From the NCBI GenBank assembly GCA_012932865.1, contig SAXG01000002.1, forward strand, positions 1,550,001-1,614,000: 64,000 bases of DNA, read 5' to 3'. This stretch comes from Amylostereum areolatum (taxonomy: Eukaryota; Basidiomycota; Agaricomycetes; Russulales; Stereaceae). Positions within the stretch are counted from its first letter, which is position 1. Each line of letters begins with the position of its first letter. A program made the position numbers and the translations under genes. Of this stretch, positions 32,692 to 43,822 are shown one piece after another. Under the pieces are notes generated by a model. It was not told where the DNA came from, did no database searches, and was given only the letters and a program-made list of their open reading frames with translations.

Positions 32692-34754
32692 TTTGCCAGA
32701 CGCCGGTGTGGACGTGGTTGTTGCTGGATCTGACCTGACTTGGCAGTGCTAGCCGTCGAAAGCGGTTGAAATTGAAATGATATCACGTCTGGACGTCTGG
32801 ACCAATGACGGTAGGGTAGTCAGAATCTTGTGGTGGACAAAGCAAGAAGAAGACAGCGTTGGGACCGGGTTGGGAGTCTGGGACAGCGCCACAGTAACTG
32901 GGGGACCGCCTAGTCTGCTTTTCTCCGCGACGCGCTTGTCGAGTGAGAGGGGGAGCTCGCTGATTGGTTGAGCGACCTTATCGAGACACGTTATCGCAGA
33001 ACAATATTATTTGAAGTAATAGATCAACGCACTGAATGCGATGTCGACGACGATTCTTCACCATCTTTGGGCTCCTCCTCATTCCGTGGAAAAGCATAAG
33101 GCAATGCAATACAAGGTGTGCATATGAATCCTACTCATTTGTTCCAACCAGTGTACCCAACGACTTCAAGCACTCAGGCTTCAGGCTTCACCGGTCACCG
33201 GTCACCACTGTGCGTTAGGTCTCGTTAGGTCCATTACTAACCCCCGCGGCACACAATGCTTTCCATTGCGACGATGATGTACTACGAGGACGACGCGCTG
33301 TCCACGCGCTCCATGCACGGTGTCATGAAGAACATTGCCCATCACTCACTGTAAGTGCGGGCGTAATAAGATGTGTGGGAAGGACAGCTGGAAGAAGGTC
33401 ATTGTTTGCATCGTCTCCTACGGTCGGCAGAAGAGCAACCTTTGCGCGCTATCCGTCATTGCGGCCATGGATGCGCACCACCACGTACCACTGGCAAGAA
33501 GGACAAAAAGCACCGTCAATTGTTGCAGCCCACTGCATCTATGAATACACCACTCAAAGTACGTTGCTCGTCGTCAATTTAAACATATACCAATCAACTA
33601 CCCAGCTCTCGAGCCCAAGCTTGATGCCTCTAGGCAAGGAACTTCATTAAAGGAAGGGTCAAGCTCGATTGTTGTTTTCATTCGTGCTCTATCCTGCTCT
33701 ATCTGTATTATACTCAAGGCCTCAGGGCTTCTGATCTTCCTTTACACATACTTGTGCTATTATACATGTGCTAACAAATTGTGTTGAACTCGAAGGAGGT
33801 CCTTGAGGCCTGAGGCTCTAATTTATGCTCGTCAACTTGTGAGCGGCTTGACTGACGAGCTCTGATGTCTTGTACACGTGACATGCCGAAATCCGGCAAT
33901 CACGCTCCCTTGGACACTCGATAACAACGCCCGTAATGGAAGCAGACGCCAGATAAGAGGATCCTGAACTTGAGAAGTGTTGACGAATTATCTCGTCTGC
34001 CTCTGGGAGACTAGGACCGCCTACATATACACTACATAGTAGTACTTATTACAGTACTTAGTAATAGTAATAGTATTATTATTCAATAGCATCACACTCG
34101 AGTAGCGCACAGCGCCGGCCGGGAAGTAAGTGGCCGGTCCTTTGTCCAGGTTTGCTCTATGCTCTTGTTCCCCCCCTACTAGCAGTACCAATTCCACCCA
34201 TGCGCATGCGGCATTAAGGTCTTGAGGTAATATTTGGTTCGGAAACCCCATCTGACTATGCTCTTATATTTTCAAAGCCCATTGCGGCGGGTCTTCTCAA
34301 CCCCCTGTGCCTGCCGACACTTCAAGCTTCAAGCTTCACATGCTCGAAGCCAGCCTTGTTCATGTGGCGTTATGAACAATAGATTTCTCTGTTTCGGGTC
34401 GAAGAAAATCGCCTGATAGGGCTATCATCTCGGTCGACAGATGATCGATGGAGGACGGAATGTACCACCGCGCAAATACAATAACGATATCGAGGGACGC
34501 AGATTCTGAGTGGGTGCTGGACAGAACGTCCCGAAGGCGATACCAGCGCAGGAGGTTGAGTCTATTGTCTACTTCGTTATTGTTGTTGTTTCTGAATAAT
34601 GTCCCGCTGTTGCCACTACGGCGCTGCGGGTATGAACTTCAAGGTGAGAGTCGAGCTCACTGTTCGTCTATAAAAGCAGCAGTACCTACTACTCTCTTCA
34701 TCAGACACAACTTCCTCACTTCAACTCATACATCCCCAACAGCATCAGCACGAT
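32692..34754. other. Two-kilobase intergenic region
   Basis: No coding signal found. It includes AT-rich microsatellite-like sequence at 34030-34090 (tagtaata-type repeats) and a TATAAAAG box at 34669-34676 that sits 79 nt before the ATG of the aspartic protease gene. Confidence 0.45.
34669..34676 (+). promoter_or_regulatory. TATA box of the aspartic protease gene
   Basis: A perfect TATAAAAG followed by a CT-rich initiator-like stretch (tactctcttcatc) about 30 nt downstream, with the first ATG at 34755. Confidence 0.6.
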
Positions 34755-37700
34755 ATGGTCTCAGACGATCCATTTGAACCATTTATCCCATTCCCTCTAG
34801 AGGAACCCGAACATACGTCGCCCGTCCATCGGGTATGTTATGAATTGTCGACGGCTCGTAGCGGAGAATATCTGATGGCGGCTTTTGACACAGCTAATCT
34901 CAAATGTACTCTACCGCATATCGCATGGACTGTCGGCGGAGATTTACGACAACTGCCCTCACGGAGTCTACTGGGTCCCCGATAAAAAGGCCTTGTTATA
35001 TTTCGTTTACGGACGCAATGTTCATGACGCGCTGAGGCAGGCCGCGCGGAAGTACTCTCAGGCCCATGATCAGACTGACGTTCAACCCGAGGTAGTGTAT
35101 CTTTGTCTAGATTGTTGATAATCCTCATCCACATAAACTCACGGTGTTCTAATCATCTCTGACAGCAATCTTCCTCATCGTCGGAGGAAGGCACCTCTTG
35201 GCCGAATGTTCGCAGACATAGTAACATGTCTACAGAACCTGCCTTGATGGGATTGAATGCCCTGTTTCCGCTCGACGAATCTAAACCTAGTGCGCTTTTT
35301 GTGTCTATCCGTTCGTATGCATACTGGACCTCTAACCGCAGAGTGCTTGTACACTTTAATGATGGTTCGTAAAGCCGTATACTAGTATCCGGAGTTACTC
35401 ACGAAAAGTTGTATGATCTATTAGGAATTGAAAAATCAACATACCAGGGTTCAGGAATTCAAGCTTCCCATAGATACAGGTGTTGTAATTTGATCTGGCT
35501 TGACCTCGATGACTCTGACACCGGGAAACAATCCAACTCAGGTTCCATACATTCGTAAGTCCACCGATTTTCGATATACATATATACAGTATCGTTGATC
35601 TGTGTTATCGTCGTGTTCTGTAGATGGGTGTTTGGTCGCGGGTTTTCTCGCATCAGGAAAAGTTCGCCTACTCCTGTGAACTGGACTGAAGGAATGTTTT
35701 TTCTTGTCAAGTCGTTGATTCCACCAGAAGGGTGGAATAGATACGTCTCGCCACGAGACGACCGTGGGGAGTTCTGTATCAAGTACGAGGATGACAATCG
35801 CGCATGTGCGTCCTCATCTACCACTGTCTCATAGGCTACTCACTTCTTTTCTCCTTTCAGATCTACGCTTTCCACGCGACACTCCTACCGAAGTGGAGTT
35901 GCAACCCTCGCATCGTGCTCTTTTTGGGTCCGCTCGGTTCGAATATGATTTCGCACTTGCCTATGCGGTTAGTCGTAAACTTACCCGTCCTCCCGTATAT
36001 GACGGGATTCTTGGTATTGGCCCGCAACGGTACGATTTGCCACATTTATTGTAGTCTCTTCCCCAAGTCTTTCTCGTCCTGATTTGTTGAACACAGCGTC
36101 TCTCAAACGTTGCCTGTCGCGGGTGTGAGTCATGCGCAGTTGTCGTGGGTCTCGCTGACGGACTCGCGGATGGCCCCATAACAGCATTATCTGAGAGTTC
36201 TACAGAGTGAGACTTCCATCAAGACGGTAAGACCTATCATATCCTATCCCGCTTTCTTCAAATGAATCTAATCGTCTGGCAAGACCAGTTTTTATATTCG
36301 GCTTCTTCCGAGCTCCCTTGTGGATAGCGGAATCGACGGAGTGTATGACTATTTCTTCATTCGACGTATGTTACATCCCGAGCGCTAAGATTTTTCGATC
36401 GTATAGGACCAGCCTGCTTAGCTTTGGGCGACGGTGCCCGTTCACACGTCCCGGCGGTGTTCACTTTTCTCTCCCGCTCAAAATTCAGAGAACCAGCGAT
36501 CGTCAGTTTAGGCGTTGGGATGTGCTGATGACCTCCATTTCCGTGTTGCAGGGCAGTCGGGTATTGCTAGGACCTATCAACACAGCGAAAACCGATAAAC
36601 TGGGACGGGAGATTCCGTTGCGCACCACAATTGATACAGGTATGCACCATTCAGCTTACGCATTCGGACAAAGTCTGGTACCCAATCTGCACTGCATTTA
36701 GGTTGTACTTCCACCTTGCTCCCTGAGGATATAGTACAACGCTTAAAGGCGTTCTATATGCCTTCATCTCGGGAAGAAATTTCATTTATGGTGAAGGCAA
36801 ACACGCGGTGGGAAGATGTGGACGTCGTTTTCGAATTTAAGACCCTCGATGAGAAGAAGGAGTTGGTGCGCTGCCCAGCAAAAGACTTTTTCACGACAGA
36901 GAGCCCTTCTTTCGAAGTCAAAAGTTCGGACTGGCTTGATTGCCCTATCGAAGTTCTCCGAGGCGGGCATGCCCGCACCGCGATTCTGGGAACGGTACGT
37001 CCCCTCTTCTAATCACGAGGCTTTATACGACTTCCGACGTTATATCCCTTTATGATGCGAAAAGAACTTCATGCGTACTGCCATCGTGTACTTTAGCAAC
37101 CCGGAGGAACCAGGGAAGCAACCATTTGTCCAAATTGCTGGGCAATTCAAACCAGAAGAGTTTCAGTTGCTGCCTCAACTGAACACTCATGGTATTGATA
37201 CAAGGACTGCGATTGTCGAACCGCACACTACCTTGCAACATCAAGCTGGACCGTCACAGGATCGGGGCCGGGCTTCGTCGCGTGCCCCACACCACACGGA
37301 TCCAAGCTACCAGGCGCCAGTCCGCTCGCGATCGTATAATAATAGACCGGCGACCGCAGATCAGCCCGTAGGTAGAGGTGCCTCCGTGACCCGCCAGCGC
37401 GTGCCTTCCCAACAGCCAGTCGTCCCGCCGCCTCAACATGGACGCTCACAATCGCAGCATCGTCCAGATCACCCGACAGTCACCGAACGGCTATTTCACA
37501 AGATTCCTCTGTTTCAGAGACCTCCCCCCAGTCCACAATCCCAACAGCCTTTTCCTCGGAGTCCCAAGATAGCGGCGGGATCCTCAGGGCTCCAGCCTCG
37601 GTCCACGTCGCGTCCCATTCAGCGTTATGTTCCTCCAACGCTGGAGAGCGATCAACGGGGAAGAACACAGAATCGTGAACCTACAAGACCTACTGGAGCT

Positions 37701-38760
37701 GTTCAGCAAGGCCGTGATCGCTCAGCATCTGCTACTGGTAGGGGACTCGCGGGGATAGCCAAAGGTGTGGCTAATATATTCAGGCCTCGGAGCCGTTCTC
37801 AAGCACCTCCCCGATCCGCCTCAGCTCAGGGATGGTATGATCGGTCCGAATCTCAGAGAGGAGGCATGACCAACCACCCAAACTCATCTTTCAGTGGCTT
37901 TGTCTATATAGCGGACCCGCCGGCAGCATCAGGTTCCCGCACTAGCAGACCGCATCCCCCTCACGGTGAAGCTACCACTGGCGATCGCAAAATATCTCAA
38001 CAATCTCAGCGAGATCCGGTTGTCCCAGCACCTCCCAGACGTCCAGAGCGTTCGGCAAATACGGGTCTTCCGGGTCCTCCCCCCGTGCCACGTCGCGCTG
38101 GCCTTGACTATGCACAGATGAGACCGTCAAACAGAACTCGGCACCACACAGAGCAAGAAGGTCAGATTGGTTTGCTTTCTACCGCGCGAACAAGCTCGAG
38201 ATCAGTATTTTATTGCAGCATCGCGCCGGGCACAGACTTCGCTTGAAGTTCCCGCTGGGGGTAATGCTAGTAACGCGCGGCAGGGTACACACACTGTACC
38301 TTCGCCAAACCTAGTACCCCGACCTTTAGAAGCGCCCCTGGGTCCCCAACGCACGGTCGGGACCTCTTCACCGGGGGTACGGCAGGGGCTGCCAGGCTCC
38401 ACTTTACCGGCCGTGACACAAGTCCCACCGTCCCCAAACGTACGTGAGGACATCGGTATCGATCGGTTTGACTTGACTAACATTTCTCCTACAATTGTCT
38501 CGCGTACTACTTCGCATATCTTATCGTAGCGTCACCGTCATGCGGGTTCCCAGTCCCTCCCCTACAGTCAGAACGCTCCCCCCATCGCACACAATGCATC
38601 GAGTGGTGGCCCCGGACCTGGGATCGCAGGCCCTTCTACGTCGCGGGCCCATCATCATTCTAGGAGTGCCATGCCGGGGGCTTCGGGTTCCCGTCCTTCT
38701 GGCGAGTATACTAGTAACAAGCAACCACGACGGGAACATTCAAGAGATCGTCGTTATTAA
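34755..38760 (+). CDS. Pepsin-family (A1) aspartic protease with long disordered tail, about 15 exons
   Basis: Predicted 1,041 (or 1,060) residues. Exons: 34755-34832, 34894-35091, 35166-35342, 35425-35479, 35542-35554, 35624-35805, 35861-36029, 36097-36124, 36185-36226, 36284-36369, 36407-36639, 36702-36994, 37065-38160, 38195-38439 (or 38496), 38530-38760; phases agree. The first catalytic motif is FKLPIDTGSIHSWVFG, the second TTIDTGCTSTLLPEDIV; in both a phase-1 intron splits the glycine codon of DTG. VYDGILGIGPQ and the AILGTNFMRTAIVYF C-lobe motif are also typical. After about residue 560 the chain becomes Ser/Pro/Arg/Gln-rich and low in complexity for about 480 residues. No signal peptide is visible (MVSDDPFEPFIPFPLEEPEH), unusual for A1 enzymes. 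The weakest splice calls are donors at 35343, 36370 and 38161. Confidence 0.7.
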
Positions 38761-39052
38761 TACGTGCGCGGGCTCCTTCGCTGAACAATGTTATAGATCT
38801 CAGCCAGCCCAGGCTCAGGAGCAGCTCACCCTACGAGGATACCTGTGGTTTTTTGCATTACCGTGTTCTTTGTCCCTTTCCACCTTTCTACGCTTTCATG
38901 TCCAGCCAGCCTCGCGTGTACCAATTACAGGTTTGACAGAATAAGAACTATTTATCAGCTCGCGACTCGGACTCGAGAATCCAGATCTTATTCTAAGGGC
39001 TTGGTAAAATAGAACCGAACTATTGCCTTACGGACAAACAACACGAGTAAAA
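38761..39052. other. Short intergenic region
   Basis: 3' flanks of the protease gene and of the minus-strand gene. Nothing else seen. Confidence 0.4.
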
Positions 39053-39763
39053 TCACTCCACCTCCTCCCATGCTTGCCTTAACGTTCTTTCCCTCTCTGC
39101 CTCCCCTTCTCGCACCACGACCACAGCGTCCCCCTTCTTTTTCGCCTCCTCGCTTTCCCTCATACCATATCCATCGTTCCCTGTGGACGACCGGCTCTGC
39201 TTTGAGCAAAGTTCAGTGGGTAGATACACGACAAGTATGCGCAATTATGTACCTGCAAGACCTGAGTCGGGCGCGGAGGAATTCGGGGAGGAGGCCCAGG
39301 ATTCCTAGGATTTGGTCGCAAGTTTGGGTTCGCAACATTGGGAGCGCTGACACCAAACGACGGCGCGAAGTTGGTGTACGGTGGGGGGCGGTCAAAGTTC
39401 ATGATCGCTGTGGTCGTTGTCGAGGTCAGCCAAAGCTGAAATCCCGAGTGGGCTCTGCAAGGTTTATGAGACGGCGGCGGTTGTGCGCCGTGTTCCTCGT
39501 GCACGAGGTCGAACGACTGACAGCGCTATCAACATAGCCTCCTCACGCAGTCAACGATAGCATCTACATATGATACATAGAAGAGATGAGCGCCGACACG
39601 ACTCGGAAAAAAGGAGTGTACTCACCGAGTTTGTCCGCGCCTCGATGTAATTCAAGGCAGGATCTTGAGCGCTGAGTTTGGGAAGGAAGGTTGACGGTCG
39701 CAAAAGTGCCTTTGTGACCCTGTTTCCGGACGAGGACGGGCGGATGTTTATCGTTAGTGGCAT
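39053..39763 (-). CDS. Conserved-looking hypothetical protein, three exons
   Basis: 181 residues. Exons 39763-39626, 39516-39253, 39196-39053 with phase-0 introns. Begins MPLTINIRPSSSGNRVTKAL, has LLRPSTFLPKLSAQDPALNY, a proline-rich middle (NPGPPPRIPPRPT) and a charged helical end (ESEEAKKKGDAVVVV, ERERTLRQAWEEVE). Family not recognised. It shares a 146-nt bidirectional promoter region with the LYR gene at 39910. Confidence 0.55.
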
Positions 39764-39909
39764 TCTCCAACTTTGACAGTGGGAGCGAGAGCGAAGGAGT
39801 TTTTAGCGAGAAAGAGTGCGCCGACCGCGCCGGCGCGTCGTCGAGCTCACCTGTCTCATGCTCACACACCTCAACTCCGAGTCCCGACCCTCATCTCGTC
39901 GCTGACCGC

Positions 39910-40735
39910 ATGCAACGATGGCGCACGTCTTCCCGCCCGCTCATTGACCAGCATCGAAAACTCTCCACCGCACCCTCATATCAACCTTCCGCCACCTCTC
40001 TCGAACATCGAACGCAACTTGCTCGCTTGATCAGCCCCCTCAAGTCTGTGCGGCCTCACACTCCGTTCTGGAAGCTCCGCGCCCACCGCATTCCAACCTT
40101 ATGGAATTTATACCGTGGACTCCTGCGACTGTCTCCGAACGAGGACGTGCGTGTTGCTGTTGCGCTTATTCTACTGCGAGGACTAACGCGGTGTAGGTCA
40201 GGTTCCGGGTGACGAAGCTCTTCAAACGGTACCAATGCCTCACTAGTCCGACGACGACAAAACTACGGCTGGAAATGAGCCATCGTGTGCGTGCAAGTTT
40301 TTTGTCTCCACGACGTTCACTCACGTTGGCCGTTGCAGTGGTCGGAAAAGTTCCAGCTGGCACGCGACGGAGACCCCCATTGGATCGCCGTGCTCGCTCG
40401 CTACGGCCGGATGATCGCCATGCGTCGAGAAAAGGAGCACTGGAAACAACCCCTGCGCGACGAGCTTGTAAGCACGTTCTTACCACCCCTAAAATGTCGT
40501 ATTCTCATGCTCCTCTATCAGGCCTGGCAGCAGCGCCTGGCCTCCCGTCCGATCCTCACTGGTGCATACATGTACTCCAACATCTACCACGGACCCCTCC
40601 CCCGCATGAAGCCCCAACCCCTGCACGTCGCCGGCATGATAGTCAAACGGAAACGCGCCGTACTTGTTGTGCCGACGCCCTCTGCCTTCTCCTACAAACA
40701 TGAACGAGGGGATGTCTATCAAGTGAGAAGCCAGG
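39910..40735 (+). CDS. LYR-motif (Complex1_LYR) mitochondrial protein, 3' end lost or uncertain
   Basis: Exons 39910-40146, 40197-40286, 40339-40467, 40522-about 40735; phases agree. The LYR motif is in PTLWNLYRGLLRLSPNED, followed by VRFRVTKLFKRYQCL and the second helix. LYR proteins act as small assembly factors or subunits in the mitochondrial matrix, binding the acyl carrier protein. The N-terminus is basic and Ser-rich (MQRWRTSSRPLIDQHRKLST), compatible with a mitochondrial presequence. After IVKRKRA the sequence loses family character, and from 40736 the same frame runs into a fragment of an F-box gene. The normal C-terminus therefore seems to be missing, or to be encoded by exons I cannot recognise. 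Confidence 0.65.
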
Positions 40736-41600
40736 ATGGATATACTTATGTCACACACGTGTGCCACCAATCGCGAGAGGTGAGCACTCCACGCGTTACG
40801 TTCGGTGTACAGTTGTTGAATATTGAATTCTTAATCACCCTGATCACGGTTACTAGATTGCACTCAACCAGCCGACTCTGCGGTCAAAAATCGACTGTCA
40901 ACAAGTTTCCTCCGCGTGGGTATCAGAAATGCTACGCCGCTCGGAGCCTGCTCCTTAATTGCACTTCGACATGGACATTGGGCGGTACGACGACAGTGAA
41001 AACATGACCACGGTGCACAAGTCGATGCGCCTTGTCAAGACTCTTTTGTCTCCTTGCCATCTCTCGCAAATTAGGCGTCTAGAATTCCTCTCTCCAGACG
41101 TACCCGGTCTCCTCTCCCTCCTGGATCAGACAATGCCGGCTCGTGAGACGCTTGTCCTACCCGGCTACGAAGAAAACCCAATTACGGTCCTTCCCGAGGA
41201 CATTCTCGTGCATATCGCCCTGGCCTTGCGCTCACTCCGAGCTAAACATTGGAATGCCGTGGACCATCGCACTTTCCCTAACCTCAGGCACTTGGCCATC
41301 GGCTGCGACTACTCGCCCTCCAATGCCCCCGAACTCGAGCCATGCACGCATCGGGAGATAGTTCATATCCTGGAAGGGATGCCGAGGCTGGAAAGCCCCC
41401 AACGCGCGCCGACTCGGATCTTCCCCGCGAACGTGGTCGGATTCTCAAATCTTGCATCCTTCAAGCTTCACGGACGAAGAGAGCGAGAGTGGCCGGCGCG
41501 GTTTCAAGTTCTTGCTTCAGTGGTCATGCTACCAGTACTTCCTGACCATCAATCGGTCTGTGCTGCGTTTCGAATGCCAGTGCGCACAAAGCCTGGATTT
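40736..41600 (+). pseudogene. Truncated F-box gene remnant
   Basis: Relative of the intact gene at 15337-17169, lacking its 5' part including the F-box itself and its 3' part. Recognisable blocks: YTYVTHVCHQSRE (40742-40780) ending at a gtgagc donor, then after an acceptor near 40856 IALNQPTLRSKIDCQQ and VSSAWVSEMLRRSEPAP. An in-frame TAA follows where the intact copy has serine/leucine, and then LHFDMDIGRYDDSEN, LLSPCHLSQIRRLEFL, ITVLPEDILVHIALALRSLR and FPNLRHLAIGCDYS. Similarity fades after about 41420 and the frame shifts. The premature stop and both truncations make this a pseudogene. Confidence 0.7.
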
Positions 41601-41842
41601 ATAGTTTGCTGGGAGTGCATTCGCCGTATTCTCTCTCTGCTTCCTTGTTCATTTTCGCCAGATACCCACTTAACACATACTTACTACTAAACATAAGCAG
41701 CGGGCCCGTGAAAATACAGAACGTTTGCAATGGCAGACTAATGGATGATGGGGGACATAGTATATTCGAAATCCTTCACCACTCGGTGGGACCGCGAATG
41801 TCGTTCCGGCACGATGCATCGCTATAAAGGCACGATTATCAG
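41601..41842. other. Short spacer
   Basis: Between the F-box remnant and the stop of paralog D. Nothing seen. Confidence 0.35.
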
Positions 41843-43607
41843 TCATGCATATGAGATGCGTGAGGGGTACACGGACCGTATACTTTTCTCTTGACGAGCA
41901 CTGACAACGCCTTTGTCCGAGCGCTGCAACCGCCACACAATCCACTCGTTCTTCGCGTGCATCCTGAAGATGAAGGAAACCTCCTTGAGGTTTGGTCCAA
42001 TGATCTCTGCACATCGTTCCGCTCGGTAGATCATGTCTTTTTTCACGGGCTCCAGCGAGAACGTAATCCACATGTAGGGATGAAGTTGGTGGGCCGTTAG
42101 GTCAAGGTTCAGTCGCAGACTACACAGGCTGTTCAGCTTGGCGAGAATCTGCACGATGTGTTCCTGAAGGTACAAGGGATGAATCGGGTTCGGTGGCTGG
42201 ATGAAGAGTAAATATACATACCATAGGTACGTCCTCGTCGGCATAAGAACGATAACGATGAAGTTCAAACATCTTGAGTGACGGAAATGATGCCACAATG
42301 TGTCCAAACAACGCGTCCTCTCCATCGTCTGCACGATATACCACCTCCAGATTACGGAGGTGAGGGCAATGACAACGGCGAAGGATCATTAAGCATTCTG
42401 ATGCTGCCAATATCGGCATGTTAATTCCGAGAAAAGAAGGGGCCATTTGGAGATCCCAAACGAAATAATATCGAGGCCAGTCACGGAGAGATAGGTGTCG
42501 AAGTCTGGTCGGGAGAAGGTCGAATATGCCGTCGTCGGGGCTGGGAAAAGCGATCGTGAATTGTTCTAGGAAGTTTAGGGTTATTCTTGTAGTGCGAGAT
42601 CGCTTCACCAGTATAGGCTCGCTCGTGTCCGCCGTTCGTGCTAATTTGAGGCCAAGCACTCGAAGATCTGGTAAGTTCGATAGAAGCGACCGGATGGCAC
42701 GGACATCGCCTTCGTCAAGATACATTCCGTCCAAGCACAACTCGCGGATGCGCGGCCAGCGAACAGACGACATCCACGAGAATAGGCCGTGATGGGAACA
42801 TACTTCTAGAGACTGAAGGGATTTTCGCATAGGCTCCAGAAGATGATTACACAACCCCTCGGAAGGGATGGAAAGGGGAACCCCCTGCGCGCGCCGCGTC
42901 TTGTCGCCGACAGCGAGTCGGAACAACATCCAATGGTTGAGGGAATAGACGAACCGTGACAATGAACGCAATTTCAGGCTCGATGCCATGAAATTGGGGG
43001 GGGTCCAAGTTCGTGAGATGCGTGTCCGTTATCTCCAAGGAGCGCAAAGTAGGGACGAAGTGGCAGTAGGTGAGGCATTGTGTGGGTACACCACAGACGG
43101 CATCTTGGATTTGGACGGTCTGGACAGAGACAAGAGAGACGATGGATCTGAAAAATTTTTGGACGTCCATGACGTCTCTAACATGACGATACGAGTAGAT
43201 CCTGGCGAGTCCAATAGGATGTCATTGCGGTCATTTCCATGAGGTTACTAGTTATCCTACTTACTGGATGAATGGAGACACATGAGCTGGCGGGGGGAAT
43301 GGTCCACTGCGGTCGACGCCAATGATTGAGTAGTGGCGAAATAAGATGGGTAAGCAAATGCCGCGAATTCGACGAGAAGTCGCAGAGAAAGATTGAAGAG
43401 TGTCGAATTCGAGGGTTTGGGCTATCAAGTAGAGGACATCCTCGTTCAGAGACGTTATCCCGCTGCAGGAAAGAGTAAATCATGAGACCTAGACAAGCAG
43501 GGCTGGCAGAGCACGTACGTCTGCTGGTTACTATACCTAAGCATCCTTCGTATCCTTCCAAAAAGTCCTTTTACCCTCTGTTTGCTGAGTGGGAGAACTG
43601 TGGTCAT
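41843..43607 (-). pseudogene. F-box protein, paralog D, one-base frameshift
   Basis: Paralog of the gene at 30858-32691 with the same exon layout: 43607-43519, 43462-43265, 43201-42222, 42163-41843. It encodes MTTVLPLSKQRVKGLFGRIR, ITSLNEDVLYLIAQTLEFDT, IRGICLPILFRHYSIIGVDR, and in exon 3 SLRSLEITDTHLTNLDPP. There a run of eight C (plus-strand g 42996-43003) carries one base too many: the frame before it reads NLDPP, and the frame after it continues with FMASSLKLRSLSRFVYSLNH, matching paralog C without a gap. Exon 3 is 980 nt, one more than the 979 needed. All other parts are intact, so this is either a very young pseudogene or a homopolymer sequencing error. The pogo-like transposon begins 68 nt upstream of its ATG. 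If intact it would have 528 residues. Confidence 0.75.
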
Positions 43608-43674
43608 CGTGCTTCACAGTGGTCTGGGTAAGGAGAGGGAGCGAACACTGGCCCTTGAGCTCGAAGCTTGACTA

Positions 43675-43698
43675 CTGTACTTTTACGACCAACTGTTC
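43675..43698 (+). repeat. Left terminal inverted repeat of the pogo-like transposon
   Basis: Starts directly after TA at 43673-43674 and matches the right end in 23 of 24 positions. Just inside, CCAACTGTTCG (43689-43699) and CGAACAGTTGG (43725-43735) form a second, local inverted repeat able to fold into a hairpin; part of it overlaps the terminal repeat. Confidence 0.9.
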
Positions 43699-43822
43699 GT
43701 CACTGGTCACAGGGACCTGCCGTGGCGAACAGTTGGCCTGTTCAGTCCCGCGTCCGTCCCGGGTTTGAACACCAAAAGTGTGACATCCATGCATTTACGA
43801 AAAAGTCGCTACAAGTACATAT

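Noticed and set aside
35466..35520. Apparent frameshift in the protease between IDTG and a downstream NLIWLDLDD reading
   Set aside because: A phase-1 intron from 35480 to 35541 joins DTG to SIHSWV with exactly the family spacing; the NLIWLDL reading is intronic.
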